NCBI GenBank assembly: GCA_016165875.1
Contig: JABBOT010000004.1
Coordinates: forward strand, 3,276,799 to 3,340,798
DNA from: Acanthopleura granulata
Lineage: Eukaryota; Mollusca; Polyplacophora; Chitonida; Chitonidae
DNA length: 64,000 bases
Direction of reading: 5' to 3'
The notes below the pieces were generated by a model. That model was not told where the DNA came from. It was given only the letters and a program-made list of their open reading frames with translations, and did no database searches. Each line of letters opens with the position of its first letter. The stretch's first letter is position 1. Shown here piece after piece: positions 1-12,075 of the stretch. The translations under genes were made by a program, and so were the position numbers.

Positions 1-1147
1 CTGTTCCAGTTTATCAACCTTGATCATATCAAAGTATGATCTTTGGAATTATATTTGGCCCTAGAAACAAAGATTTGGACTGTCTGTTCATATGTATGTT
101 AAACGTTATCTTGAGACCAGTTTTCCAGACTTAAACTTACAGTACCCCAAATTATAAAAAAATAGGCTGAGGGTGACAGCTCAGAAAACCCAGTTGCCTC
201 TCACCACGTTGCTGTGAGTTGAAGTTAGGCTCAACATCCTGACTCTTTTGTCCGAATTCCCGAGGGGTCAGGTTAGGGTGTGGGAGCCACGTCCTGTCAA
301 TCCAGTTCTCCGCATTCCGAATTCGGCTCTTTTCGCGTTTTCAATTGGCAATATCTCCGTTTGTTTTACAGGTATCACAAAACAGTTTGTTTTGTTGGAA
401 AGCCCTTTTCAAGGTCTACAGGTGCATATATAACTTTTAGTAAAAACTTAATGGGGTAGGCGGTAGGTGGCGCTAATTTCCAAAAATCGGAATTCCGATT
501 TCGACGGGGAGAGCAAGGAAATTCCCATTTCCCTGTGAATGAGCTTACGCTTTTTTAAAGTTTTAAGCTTAGGGATTACCTCTTTGTAGGAGTATTACAG
601 CGAGCAAAAGAAACTTGTATTACCTCCAAATCGACGCCATGTTGAATGCAACTGCAACAACAACTTTATCTGAATGGAACTGTAACTCAAACTTTAACCC
701 GAAGTCAGTCCATATATGGTAAAATAACACCAATTTTACGCCAACCCCAACCTTAAATGAATTGCTGACCCCACAGTTTTAATGTGTTTAACCCAATATG
801 CAACCTTAACCTTAAAGCAACAATTAACCCTAGACCGATGCTAACCTCACGTCTTAACCTTAAGTCGTATCCAACTCTATATTGATTCCTAACTCCAAGT
901 CTAAGTCTAAGTTTAACCCTAAATACATCTCCGTTTTAGCACTAATCTCAGTACTAACTTCAATCTTTAGCCGACACATAAAGCTAAGCTGTGCTAACCC
1001 TCTGTCTAAGTTGCACTGTGAGCAAATCAGAGAAAAGGCCACAGTTTGCCGTAAGGAATACACCACAGTGACAATCGATAATTTTGTTTCCAGAAAACCG
1101 TTAAACAGGCCTACACTAAATAAGCAGAATAGTTTGGAAAAACAAAC
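1..1147. other. Gene-free AT-rich stretch with degenerate TAACC-type repeats
   Basis: No coding region is recognisable; the short open frames here have no family signature or splice context. Bases about 660-1010 are unusually rich in short TAACC, CTTAACC and TAACCCTA words on the plus strand, with variable spacing, like a decayed simple repeat. Bases about 240-540 hold scattered copies of a CGAATTCC/GGAATTCCGA palindromic word that becomes denser to the right. Confidence 0.5.
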
Positions 1148-3000
1148 AAATTCTGGCCCCGGAAAATGGGGAACCGTTGGAATTAACGTGACGAATTCGT
1201 CCCGTTCCCCGGATTCCGACTAATAACTGTAGTATACTTGTTGTGGTCTTGTATGCATCTGAATACAAGTAAATGAGACATTAGCTGCCTACTTGATGAC
1301 TATTTTGTTTCCTTCAATGTGGTGGCTTTTTGGTGCTTTGCACTACACTCCCAAGTGCTCCGCGGTGCTTACTTTGACACTCCCCGGGAGGCGAAGTACT
1401 AGCCAGTTGTGGAAAGATACACTAGACCGAAGCTTTAGGTGAAGAATGCGGCAGAGTGGCACTCGATATTTTCCTTCCAAAAATGATGTATGTAATATTC
1501 CATAATAATGAATAGGTAGCCCATATTTGCATTCCAAGCATAATGAATTAGATGTAAGAAACGCTCCCTATATTTCATACTGATGAACAGGTAATGAGTC
1601 ACCAAAATGTCTGAATATGGGGAATCCCTTGGTCTGACGTGACGAATCTGCCCCCTTCCCCAGATTCCGACTATCAACCACATTACACAAATTGTGGACT
1701 TGAATGCATTTAAATATAAGTAAATCAGACATTAGCTGCCTGCTTGATGAGTATTTGCTTTCCCTCACTGTGCTTGCTTTTTCGCCGAATTAATTCTACT
1801 GTAGTGTAGTCATTGAACTACGCTCCTCATTGTTCCGTGGTGCTTACTTTGACAGTCCCCGGGAGGCTATGTACTATCACGCGTCAGTCGAGGCCACACT
1901 GAACAGTTGTCGAAAGATACACTAGACCGAAGCTTGCAGTGACCAAAGTGGCACAGTGGCACTCGATATTTTCCTTCCAAAGATAATGTATATATTCCAG
2001 AATGATGACCAGGTCACGAAAATGTCGGAATACGGGGAATGCGCTGGCTTGACGTGACGCATCCGTACCGTTCCCCGGATTCCGACGATCCTTAATTATT
2101 TAAATGAAGTGAATATACTGCATATACGGAGTTCCTTTCCTATTAAAATGCGTCTCTAAGGGGAGCCTATTTGTGTTTTTAAGCACAGGCACATGATAAG
2201 GGCGCTTTTAATTGTTATTTCATAACCGAAAATGCTCCTGACCAAATCGGGACCGATCTCTCACAATTCATTGCTATCGTCGTGGGATCAATTCCCGGTC
2301 ATACCTAATGTTTCCTTTACTTTTGAGTTCAAGTCGCAATGTCGACAGACTTCCATTTTGGTATTTTGCACATGCATAAAACACATGTGCGCCTTCAAAT
2401 GACATCATGTTTCTTATTCGATAGGCATCATTGTTGCTGGGCGACACAAGTGAAAGACGTGTACTGATATTCCTGTTCGTCTTCTGACACATTCCTCTAA
2501 ATATGATACACGTGTGGATGCTCTTGGTAAGATCTTTTTTTTCTGTGTCAAGATATATTAGCCCGTATTTGCATTCCAAACATAATGAATTAAATGTAAG
2601 ACACGCAGCTTTTTTTTCATAATGGTGAACAGGTACTGAGTCGCGAAAATGTCTGAATATGGGGAATGCTTCGGTTTGACGTGACGAATCCATCCCGTTC
2701 CCCGAATTCCGACTGTTAACGACATTATACAAACTGTGGACTTGAATGCATTTGAATATAAGTAAACCAGACATTAGCGTCCTGTTTGATGAACATTTAC
2801 TTTCCTTCACTGTCGGCTTTTTGGCCGACTTAATTTAACTGTAGTGTAGTCATTGAACTACACTCCCCGGTGCTCCGCAGTGCTCACTTTGACACTCCCC
2901 GGGAGTACTAGCACGCGTCAGTCATGGCCACACTGAACAGAGATGAAGTTGTCGAAAGATACACTAGACCGAAGCTTTTTTGTTAATGTTAATTTAAAGA
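1148..3000. repeat. Diverged duplicated blocks (~450 bp) with a small palindromic motif
   Basis: Three blocks starting near 1150, 1600 and 2640 share the same order of segments. First comes a ~65-bp inverted motif (GTCGGAAT..GGGGAA facing TTCCCC..ATTCCGAC around a TGACGTGACGAAT centre), then a TGAATACAAGTAAA..AGACATTAGC segment, then TTTGACA..CCCCGGGAG, then AAAGATACACTAGACCGAAG. A further copy of the palindrome lies at 2020-2083. The block pattern suggests a transposable element or satellite of moderate age. It carries no convincing protein. Confidence 0.6.
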
Positions 3001-5240
3001 ATATTTGCATATTATATCGACACACAATTACTCGTTTCCTACAAACACAGGATTCACATACATGACGCAGTAAAGAAACGTACTGGGGAACGCGTAGGGG
3101 AAGCTTTCTCCAAATTCCAACAAGTTTGTGACTCAATACCTAAACGTTACAATGTTCTATACATTGCAAAATTACATTGCAAAGTTACATTGCAAAAGTA
3201 AACAATGAAAAATGTTCATGTTTTATTATATACATAATAACGTTTACATAATTTTATTGTTTTAAGACCTATTAATAAGTTTATATGAATGAAGATACCA
3301 ATAGAAAATTTGCATTTATTTTAAAAGTGTTTCATTGTTTTGGACATAAAGATAGCTAAAAGAATTATTTTGGCAAGGACAGAAGTCTGAGGCTATTCTC
3401 AATGCTGCAAACGATCATGTTAATCCACCGTCATCAAAGCTGATGAAATCACCGGGGAGCCTACAAGTGACGCACACCTGTCCATGAAGATTATTCTTAG
3501 AATAACTCACAAATGTCAGTACATATCAAAATTTAACCCATTTGGTGCAGGTTTTTCTTAATGTTACACAAATATTTGTATTAAAGGATAAATGTATTGA
3601 TACACAATTACTCATTCGGTAAGAGCAGAGGATTCAGTTACAGGACGCAGTAAAGAAGCGTGCTGGGAAATTTAAATGCTTACATTAACAGTATATAATC
3701 TTAAATGTGGAAAACAGATTAAAGTCACGAATAGAAAATGAACTATATAATTAAAGTTTATTTTTTCCCAGCCACCGGTGTTTTTTGTTGTTGTTGCTGT
3801 TTTTTGTTTAGTTGATTTTCGCATTTGAACTCCTAAAGTTAAAGGAATTTTGATTATAATAAATAACATATTCTTTGTGCACAAATCCGAATGTAGGGAA
3901 TGGGACGAATTCGCCATATTTTCTAAAGCATTCCCCGAATGCCGACAACCTCTGGACTCAGTATTTATGGGTGTTATTGTTAGAGATTTGGCTTGTAATG
4001 ACCAAGAAAGAAAAACTGGGCAAACACTGACTTGAACTGATGCACCTTTAATGACTGGAACAGGTATTAAAATTGATTAACCTTGGAATGGATCTCAAAA
4101 ATTTAAATTAATATGCCGAAGTGTCTTTAAGATATTCTCCGTCTCGCGGCCGAAATACTGGAATTGGGATGGATTCGTCATGTCTAGGGAAGCTTTCCCC
4201 GAATTCCCACAGGCTTTGGACTCATTATTTACAGGAGATATTTTTAGACATTTGGCCTACAGAGAGAAAAACCCAGCAAACAGTGATTTGAAGTGATGTC
4301 AAGGCAATGTCTGGAAGAGGTAGAAAATTGATTACCTCGAATGAAAGTTCCATTTGAGGGGTTATGCTTTTTATCTTACGCCTAAGCTCAGCACCCAAAA
4401 TGAACATTCAGGTACGTCACAAACCACCCCACTCCGTCGGATTATCCCCACCTTAGGTCGGATTATTTTGGCCGTCCCCTTTGTATATGGCGCTATGTGC
4501 GACAACGGAAATAAGAATTTCCGAACAAAAGTGCTATAAAAATCGAAGTGACGTGAGGAATAATCACTTGCATTTTCGCCTTGAATCAGTTTCCATCGCC
4601 TACAACTCATATTGCCTACAATTTTCTTCAAGACTATCATTAGCCGTTGGCTTTTGTCTAACTAGTTTTTCCATTGAACCCCCTACTACACTCTGAAACA
4701 TGCAAACGGCCTGCTCCCCGTGGAGAGAAACATAAAGGCATCCGTGTGGATTATTGACGGAAAACCTGTAATCATATTCACCGCTTTGCACGACCTGCCC
4801 GCCGGGGTTGAACTTTTGTTGGACTAGGTGTCCGTCAAGGAAGAACAAGAGCTGACATGGCTAGACGAGTGACAAAGATGATCCTCAGACTGTGTGTATA
4901 ATATTTTTGTAAAATACATGTGAAAATGTTTTGTTATTGTATTCAATGGTTCTCGTAAACTCTTTGCTATCGGACAAGTTGCGATGAAGCGTACACATAA
5001 TGGGCATACCATTGTTACAAACAATGTCGTAAGATCCACTTCATCTGTAACGGTATTATTTATGTAGGTATGTACAGAATTTATCAAATTCTACAAGATA
5101 TACTCTATTTACCACCGGATCTGACGTAATATAAATAAGTTATACTTCGACGGATCTAAAGCTTTCTCGGTAATATGACGAATCCGTCCCACCTTTGGGA
5201 CCAATCCGTCCCTTCCTTGACGGATCCGTCCCATTCCAAT
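3001..5240. other. Gene-free stretch with further copies of the CGAATTC palindrome
   Basis: No gene is recognised. Degenerate copies of the palindromic motif from 1.1-2.7 kb occur near 3885-3943, 4150-4215 and 5165-5230, where words such as GACGAATCCGTCCC repeat in both orientations. The rest is AT-rich unique-looking DNA. Confidence 0.45.
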
Positions 5241-5436
5241 CAAAGAGGCAACCTCAAGCGGGCTTCCTCTCTGGCCGTACATGGGAAAGTTCGCCAACAA
5301 TCTGCGGATGGTCGTGGCTTTTCCCCGGGCTCTGCCTGGTTTCCTCCCACCATAATGCTGGCCGTTGTCGTATAAGCGAAATATTCTTGAGTATGGTGTA
5401 AAACACCAATCAAATACAATAAATAAATAAAAAAAA
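5241..5436 (+). mobile_element. tRNA-derived SINE (family 1), 5'-truncated
   Basis: The conserved body runs from GGCTTCCTCTCTGGCCGTAC through CTGCCTGGTTTCCTCCCACC and AAATATTCTTGAGTATGG to CACCAATCAAATA with an AATAAATAAA tail. The tRNA-like head is missing. The same body recurs about 19 times in this window. Confidence 0.85.
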
Positions 5437-6164
5437 TACTCACTATCCATTAATATAATAAAAAGTCAGACATGGCTCTGTGAAATTAGGTCACATGCAT
5501 ATACATGCTTTAGCTTAGCCTTTTCGCCTTTGTGTAACCAAAGGCAACAGGCTGTCATAATCCATTTATTCTGCTGAATTTGAAGATGTTACCAGGAGCT
5601 ACAGTTAGCCATATCAATCAATTGCAGATAAACATCAGAAACAGAACCAGTATGAGGACTGATCAGTAATTGTGGACTTTGCCAGGAACCTGAAACAAAG
5701 TAGTGTTATCTTAATTAAACACCAAAACATGGAGTAGTGCCTACATGTACACACATCTTCACAGCATGAGCATTTGTGTTTCATATCAGTTTAGATCAAG
5801 TCCTACCACAGTGATTAAAAACCTCATGCAACTTTCAATGGCCCGGGCAACTATTTAAGTTAGTTCAATCTCATTTTCAGACAGCAAGCCCTCTCCCACA
5901 GCTCTTTGTGGGTGAGGGAGTGGGGTGGCCCTGGTGGTAAAATACAAGTACATGAGTAGTCAGTATGGGAAATTTCCAATACTTGCAAAAGGCACCGACT
6001 TTTAACACCTGGCATTACAGTTTCCTCGACCAATAAAACTGACCCCGGCATGTGAGTGAAAAAGTCTTTGAGTATCCCTTTAAACTCGAATGAAATAAGC
6101 AATGACTAATGTGCCACATAGACAAGGAATAGATGTCTTGTATAATGTACACGAGTACATATGT

Positions 6165-6407
6165 GGGGACCTCCATGGGAGAGGAGATTAGCGTAATTAA
6201 CCAGGTGCCTCTCATGAACACAGTCGCTGTGAGTTCAAGCCCAGCTCTTGTTGGCTTCCTCTCCGGCCGTATGTGGGAAGGTCTGCCAGCAACCTGCGGA
6301 GGGTCATGGACTAAACCCGGGCTCTGCCCGGTTTCCTCCCACCACAGTGCTGGCCTCCGTCGTAGAAGTAAAATATCCTTGAGTAGGCCATAACACAAAT
6401 GAGTAAA
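6165..6407 (+). mobile_element. tRNA-derived SINE (family 1), nearly full length
   Basis: A degraded tRNA-like head (GGGACCTCCATGGGAGAGG..., then a TGAGTTCAAGCCC B-box) is followed by the family body CTTCCTCTCCGGCCG...GGTTTCCTCCCACCA and a weak tail at about 6400. Confidence 0.8.
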
Positions 6408-7259
6408 TTTATGCCTCTAGTTTTGAATGAACAGTAAATGGTCATGTGGGACACGTGTGTATCTCCGAATCCTGCAGTCAATACAATACGTGTCTCTCTA
6501 CTGGGTTATCTCCCTTTGCAGGGCTGTGAAAACAGTGACATCTTTGAAGCTACATGGTGTTAACATACCTGTCAACTCTCCCGATATCAAGGTCCACTTG
6601 TGCGCTCAGTTTGTCAGAGCGGTTCCAAAGTGCCAATCCGTGAGGTACAAAATAACCTGTTTCGCATTGCAAATCTACAACTGATGCAGTTTGCTAATCA
6701 TTTTCCAAAATGGTCAGTATAGGCTAATTTAGTACTGGTTGGGAATCAATCTTTCATGTTGCCACTAGTCAAATTTTCTGCAATACTTTGCACCTTGCTT
6801 TACTGTTTTACATATTGTGCAAAAACATTAATTTAGTTAATTAAGTAATCAAATAATGATAACGAAAGAAAAAGAAAGAAAGCACAGTGCTCTATAAAGC
6901 TCAAGGGTGGGTTGCACATTCATCTTTTGCTCCCCCCAAAAACCTCCCTCTCTGACAATGTGGGCTAAAATATTATTACGTTCTTTTTTGTTTTTCACCA
7001 TGAACATAATTCTGAACCTCGTAACATATCTCAGAAGACCAAAACACAAAATACATAGCATTTCAAAGAATTTATCATCAACTTCAGTTTCCACCATACA
7101 TGTAACAAACATATGGAAGATCATACAGGAAGCTGATACATCACATATTTTTGACAACAATGGTTGTATTTATTGAACACAAAAAGTACTTGCAGATCCC
7201 TGCACATCAGCAATGTATGTATGTTTGCTTAGGTTTTCACATCCTACTTATTTTCTTTC

Positions 7260-7563
7260 AGAAATCTGACGACGACAAGTCCTTAGCCGTGTTAATTATG
7301 TATATCTTATGTGGCAGGGCAAGTTCATGCTGCCAAAATGATGCCACCACTGGAAAAAGTCAAAGACACCGGATATCACACCTCACCCAGTCACATTATA
7401 CTGATAACCAGTTCTGTTTCCTTGCTCTAGCCTCTCAGTACTGATTGCCCAGGGAGGCAGCAGCAAGTATCATTTTCAAAATTTCCGGCATCACCCAACC
7501 TGAGTTTGATCCAAGATCTCCCAACCTCAAGGCAGACACTCTAACCACCAGGCCACTGAGGCA
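7260..7563 (-). mobile_element. tRNA-derived SINE (family 2)
   Basis: Read on the minus strand, the element begins with the tRNA-like head GCCTCAGTGGCCTGGTGGTT (A-box) and a GATCTTGGATCAAACTCAGG B-box region. It then runs through TCTCAGTACTGAGAGGC-like and CACTGGAAAAAG-like segments to a tail at about 7260. Related copies lie at 23.1, 40.4 and 40.7 kb. The sequence is distinct from family 1. Confidence 0.7.
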
Positions 7564-7949
7564 GTCTTGCATCTTTTGATGAATGGTGAGTCAGGCATAT
7601 TTTGATGAAAAGTGAGTCAGGCATATTTTGCTCTGCAATTTAACTCACAGACACATCCACCCAACAACTTAAACTATTAAAATATACTGCCACCAATACT
7701 AAAAACCCTAATCCACACAGCTGCCTCTTTGGGCAAACTCTGCTTGCTTTTTACCTCAACTGTAAAATGATTCTTAACAGACATATGACAACTAGCAAGG
7801 CTGATGGTTAACTTACTTCTACCCTGCTGTCTTGGATTTGTAAGTTTCGACAAACACTGGTATCAAATGCATCAGATTTATCAGATTTGCCAGAATCTAC
7901 CACTGGCTATGTACATCTTCATGTGTGCATATACTATACCTCTAAACCT

Positions 7950-8072
7950 GTGCAGGGCCCGGTTTCATGAAGCATACTTAGTGCTAAGTAGCACTTAGCT
8001 CAGTGCAATTCCTATCTCTACAACATAGTGCTACTCAGCACTAAGTATGCTTCTATAATCCGGGCCCTGCAC
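7950..8072. mobile_element. 123-bp hairpin MITE-like element (GTGCAGGGCCCGG ends)
   Basis: The two ends are exact inverse complements (GTGCAGGGCCCGG and CCGGGCCCTGCAC). The interior continues the pairing: ATGAAGCATACTTAGTGCTA faces TAGCACTAAGTATGCTTCTA-type sequence, around a TATCTCTACAACATA centre. The element would fold almost completely into one hairpin. Diverged relatives lie at 56987-57126 and 60798-60900, so it is a dispersed family. There is no coding capacity. It lies about 300 bp 3' of the zinc-finger stop codon. Confidence 0.75.
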
Positions 8073-8369
8073 ATAATATCTGACTTTAAAAAAATGAGGT
8101 GAAAGATCAGTACATTCTGAGCGATCCACGTGTGAGACCTTATATAAAGCTTCATTCATTTAGGCTCAGCAGATGTAGGCCTAATGCTACTGCCAGGCAG
8201 TTATGAATTCTGAGGTAAGATGCAAAGTGACAACATTACTTTTCAACAGCTTACCTCATTTTATCAAGATAAATCATATTTTTCGGTAATGTACGAACAT
8301 TCATGTACATGGATCACTATGACAATAAGTTTAGCCAAGGTGTAATGGCAAAGACCAATAATTGGTGCA

Positions 8370-9869
8370 TCAGTGTACTGATAAATGAGTTTTCTGATGA
8401 TTCTCCAAGTTATGTCTCCACTTGAAGCGATCTCCACAGATGTCACACTGATGGTCACGTTGCTGCGAGTGGGTTTTTATGTGGCTTGCCAGGTTATGTT
8501 TTCGCTTGAATTTCTTGCCACAATGCTCACACTGGAAATCAGCTTGGTCACTGTGCACTTGCTGATGTGAGAATAGTTGGGCAATGGTTTGGTAGCCTTT
8601 ACCACACAAGTCACACAAGAATGGCTTTTTGCTAGCATCATCGCTGTGCATATTGTTGATGTGCTTCTGAACTCGTTCAGCTGTAGCAAATTTTTTATCA
8701 CAATTTGGACATCCATGGGTTTTAACGTTATGGATTTTCTTGTGACATTTTATGTTTGAGACATGTATCGTCTTTCCACAGATGCTACAAGCATGCCCAG
8801 TCTTCCCATGGTAACTACTCATATGATTGAGAGCAGAATTCAGGCTCTTTAAAATTTTTTTGCAATATGGGCAAGTGTTGGTTTCAATGCCAGGGTGCGA
8901 AGCATAGTGTATAATTATAGCTCGTCCTCTATCTGAAGAAGCATTACATAAATCACACTTATAAAAGCCAGGTTTGCAACGTTTTCGTACATGACGTCTT
9001 AACAGTCTTGCTGATTTGAAAACAACTTGGCATTGGTCGCACTTGTTCTCAGGCTGGTGACCCGTTCGGCTTGCATGCAGCACAACCTCTCTTAACACAG
9101 GGAATCGCTTTTCACAATCTTTGCAGCTATAACATGGAAAGTGACTGGCGCAATGAGAAACAAGAGATTGTTGGGTTTCGTTTCCAAAGCTTGCTCCACA
9201 CATTGGACACCATAATCCACACTGGTGGACGACTTCGACATGTTTGTTAAGGTCCTTTAATGTGGGCAATAAAACATGGCACTGTTCACACTTGAGTGGT
9301 CGATCAAGAGTAGTGCTGTGGACATCAGCCATATGCTGGGCGAGCTCGTCCAGCCCTTGAAATTTCCATCCACAAAGTAGGCAACTCAACTCTCTATTAA
9401 ACACCATAGTTTCACCACTATCAATTCTCATCTTCTTCTCCCTTACCACATTTATACTTCTCCAGAACCTCATTTCTGCGTCTCTGTACTTAGGCGGGAC
9501 TATAAATGAATGTTTTTTCACAGCTGTTTGATAGGGGCTACCACCTTGAAGACTGCAATTATTGCTTTTCAAATCAGCTTCAGTTAGTCTTTTCAACATT
9601 ACATAAGATTGGGATATCCTGGTCAAGTATGTAGAATGTTCAGTGATTTTGGTACCAGTCACCTCAATGCATTCCGTTTTTAGCGCCAACGTGTGCTGCT
9701 GAGAGTTCTTGTCATGCTTCTCGCACGATTCCAAAGAGTTAGCTGGCTGTCTTGTTGATTCCTGCTCACCCACACATGCCGGAGACACAACAGGATCCAA
9801 TGACACGTTTTTATTATATTTACCACTATGATCAACTCTGATGCTCAACCCCAAAGCTTTAGTTTCCAT
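8370..9869 (-). CDS. C2H2 zinc-finger protein, main coding exon (12 fingers)
   Basis: This terminal exon encodes 499 aa. A perfect acceptor (ATTTACAG) lies directly before ATG at 9869. The open frame continues 17 codons upstream, but that is intron sequence. Residues 1-155 are low-complexity and Ser/Thr-rich without a named domain; residues about 160-499 carry twelve C-x2-C...H fingers. Finger knuckles in order: CLLC, CEQC, CPMC, CKDC, CDQC, CDLC, CPYC, CSIC, CPNC, CDLC, CEHC, CDIC. One finger (CDQC) ends H-x4-C rather than H-x4-H. Linkers are variable, with few TGEKP-type joins, so this is not a KRAB-type array. A nuclear DNA-binding role is inferred from the fingers only; no specific orthologue is recognised. 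The acceptor is phase 0 and matches the phase-0 donors of the two upstream Cys-rich exons. Confidence 0.85.
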   Translation of the reverse strand: METKALGLSIRVDHSGKYNKNVSLDPVVSPACVGEQESTRQPANSLESCEKHDKNSQQHTLALKTECIEVTGTKITEHSTYLTRISQSYVMLKRLTEADLKSNNCSLQGGSPYQTAVKKHSFIVPPKYRDAEMRFWRSINVVREKKMRIDSGETMVFNRELSCLLCGWKFQGLDELAQHMADVHSTTLDRPLKCEQCHVLLPTLKDLNKHVEVVHQCGLWCPMCGASFGNETQQSLVSHCASHFPCYSCKDCEKRFPVLREVVLHASRTGHQPENKCDQCQVVFKSARLLRRHVRKRCKPGFYKCDLCNASSDRGRAIIIHYASHPGIETNTCPYCKKILKSLNSALNHMSSYHGKTGHACSICGKTIHVSNIKCHKKIHNVKTHGCPNCDKKFATAERVQKHINNMHSDDASKKPFLCDLCGKGYQTIAQLFSHQQVHSDQADFQCEHCGKKFKRKHNLASHIKTHSQQRDHQCDICGDRFKWRHNLENHQKTHLSVH

Positions 9870-9907
9870 CTGTAAATAAAACAGAATAAACAGTATTACA
9901 TGTATTT

Positions 9908-10100
9908 TTATTTGTTTCAAGAATATACGTTATAATTTCTTTCAACAATGTATTTATACAGCAGCCAGCATTTTGGTGAGAGGAAGCCAACCACAACCAT
10001 CTGCAGTTTGCCCACAGATCTTCCCACACACGACAGGACAGGAAGCCAATTTGAGCTCCACCTAAACTCACTGACGCGGCCACACTGGTGAGAGGTTATC
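9908..10100 (-). mobile_element. tRNA-derived SINE (family 1), degraded
   Basis: This is a minus-orientation copy: the tail side (TTTCAAGAATATACG) is at left, then CAGCAGCCAGCATTTTGGTG, AGAGGAAGCCAA, and a weak B-box region near 10070. It sits just upstream of the zinc-finger main exon, inside its presumed intron. Confidence 0.7.
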
Positions 10101-10280
10101 AAGGTCCATGAGTCACTGACCAAATACTGTTATTTTGGATTCACAGCAAATATAGTACAAATGTACCCCGGTCAGGAAACATTCCTCCAATATTCCACAA
10201 CATAAACTGTACCTATGGTAGAAATAATAATGTTAATGTTATGACCAACCATATAAATTACTGTTCCAATATCAATTCAT

Positions 10281-10330
10281 CATGCTGGCATCCTCTCCAG
10301 CCGTATGTGGGAAGGTCTGCCAGCAACCGT
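10281..10330 (+). mobile_element. Fragment of family 1 SINE
   Basis: Only the segment CATGCTGGCATCCTCTCCAG through GGTCTGCCAGCAACC survives, about 50 bp, in plus orientation. Confidence 0.6.
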
Positions 10331-10844
10331 GGCGTGGTTGTCCTTATGACCCAGTCTGCATTGTACTTGTCTGCTATTCATGATGTGTGTCTGGCTGGTC
10401 ACTCACTGACAAGTTAGGTCATATTCAGTAAATTAATGGGAAGGGATTAGGGAATTAAAGGGGTCATTAGCAGAGGCTCCCTGATAATATAAGATACCAT
10501 TTCCTGTACTTTCTTAAAAGAGTATTTTTAAATGATATATATATAAATAGTGCTCCCTTCTAGAGGGATAGTTAAGATTGAGCTAGAGAGTGAACTAGAA
10601 AGGATCTCTGAGTCCTAGTCACTCTCCATGCTACAAGCATACATCAGTTTTTATGCACAGTTGCAACTGAGATATCTGTATTTGTGTTCAGTTCAGAAAT
10701 TATTCAAGGACTGTAAGTTTAAAATTTGAATTAAATATCATACCTAAAAAAGTTTTAAGTTCTATCTTCCGTTTCACTAAAAACTGTACACAGCTTCTCT
10801 TTTAAATGTTACCAGCTTTATAAAATATTAAAAAGTCAAACCTG

Positions 10845-10990
10845 TACTTACAGCCACCTGCGAAGAGTGTCCATCTGTCCTAAGCGGCCAGTCTCTGCCG
10901 CAACCAAACAATTTTCCAAGTTAAACGGCCTCTGATATGCAGACACCTCAATTTGGACAGCCCCATTATGGTTTGGATTGGTATATGAAT
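10845..10990. repeat. Possible transposon relic (pogo-like look)
   Basis: The words AGTGTCCATCTGTCCTAAGC, CGGCCTCTGATATGCAGACA and CCTCAATTTGGACAGCCCC resemble the CGGACACCTC-style terminal regions of pogo/Tigger-type elements. This is a visual resemblance only. There is no second end and no transposase. Confidence 0.25.
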
Positions 10991-11772
10991 GTTGGGCTTG
11001 ACACTTAGATTTACACAAATAATCAACACTTTATTTATTTCATCTTTCACACTCACTGGAATTGCAATGATTCTACTTCTGAATATTATGGACGTTTATG
11101 GATGGACACAGTGGATGACATTGGGCACACCCTAAATTACAGGTCATCCACATGTAAATTTTGCCAAGATTTTTATAAATATACATTGGCTTGTGCACAT
11201 TAAAGTGAAAGACAGCTTATGACCGAGGCTCTGTTCAATAAGAAGATTATCTTTTGAATGCAAAAACCTGTTTGAAATTTTATGAATTCATTACTGAATG
11301 ATCTTGGTTGGAAGTGTGTAGTATTTTCCAAGTGACTGAGGATCTGCAGGCACCCATGCTTTTAAGTCAGTGAGGCTTATTTATTTAACTGTACTGTTTT
11401 CTATTTATCATTTAGACTTTAACAGTGTCATAATTTTGTGTATTGATTTTAAGTTTTAAGGTATGTTTTCAGCTGAGGCCTTCAAAGACATGTCTATAGC
11501 ATAACTTCGTGTACATGACGTCTTTTATGAATTGACCAAACAACTGACCAAACTTGTATTGTGACCTCATCCTGCTGAGCTGAGATTAGAATGTCATAAT
11601 ACAACATGTAAGTGTTTTGACTATACGGATTCTGGGTATAAAACATAAAAATGAAATTACAAAAGTGGTTTTTCATTGCAGTGAAATATCATTTTTATCC
11701 TTGAAGAAAATCATAGGAATTCACTGATAGTAAACAGTAAATAGTTTTGAACACTGTCTGATTCCCTCATAC

Positions 11773-12075
11773 CTCTACTGTGGTTCCACAAGAGTTCATC
11801 CCCGAATCTGCCAAGTTGGATTTTATTGATGGACAATTAGATGATGTACTGTGCGAATTTGTAGAACTTGTCACTGCGGTAGAATTTTCAAGACAGGTCT
11901 TACTGCGACTTTTCAACACTTTGAAGCATGGCGAGCAGTAAAATCCAGTTTTTACTTTGGGAAAAAGGTAGGAACACCTTTGCCTGTGAAAGCCCCTTGG
12001 GCGCCTTTCAAATGGTTTCTTGCAATGTTTACACAAATCCTTGTCCTCATATTTCATGTCTTCATCCATTGTAAC
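11773..12075 (-). CDS. Cys-rich 5' exon B of the zinc-finger gene (duplicate of exon A)
   Basis: The exon is 303 nt and phase 0 at both ends, between acceptor TTCTTTTCAG and donor GAG|GTATGAG. It encodes 101 aa with ATG at codon 3. A compact block contains CKHC, then RPRGFHRQRC, then YCSPC, spaced like a small zinc-binding module; a Ser/Thr-rich tail follows. Residues about 8-50 are almost identical to exon A. Joining its donor to the acceptor at 9869 keeps frame, so it probably encodes the N-terminus of the zinc-finger protein. It could follow exon A in frame or be an alternative to it. No known domain name is recognised. The link to the downstream exon is inferred from phase and proximity, not shown by transcripts. 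Confidence 0.6.

Noticed and set aside
2274..2810. 178-codon minus-strand open frame
   Set aside because: It overlaps the duplicated block repeats and shares residues with the frame at 1568-1768 only because the DNA is duplicated. No domain is visible.
9870..9920. Extra 17 codons upstream of the zinc-finger exon that look like a signal peptide
   Set aside because: The hydrophobic stretch is the polypyrimidine/AT-rich end of an intron, and ATTTACAG directly precedes the better ATG.
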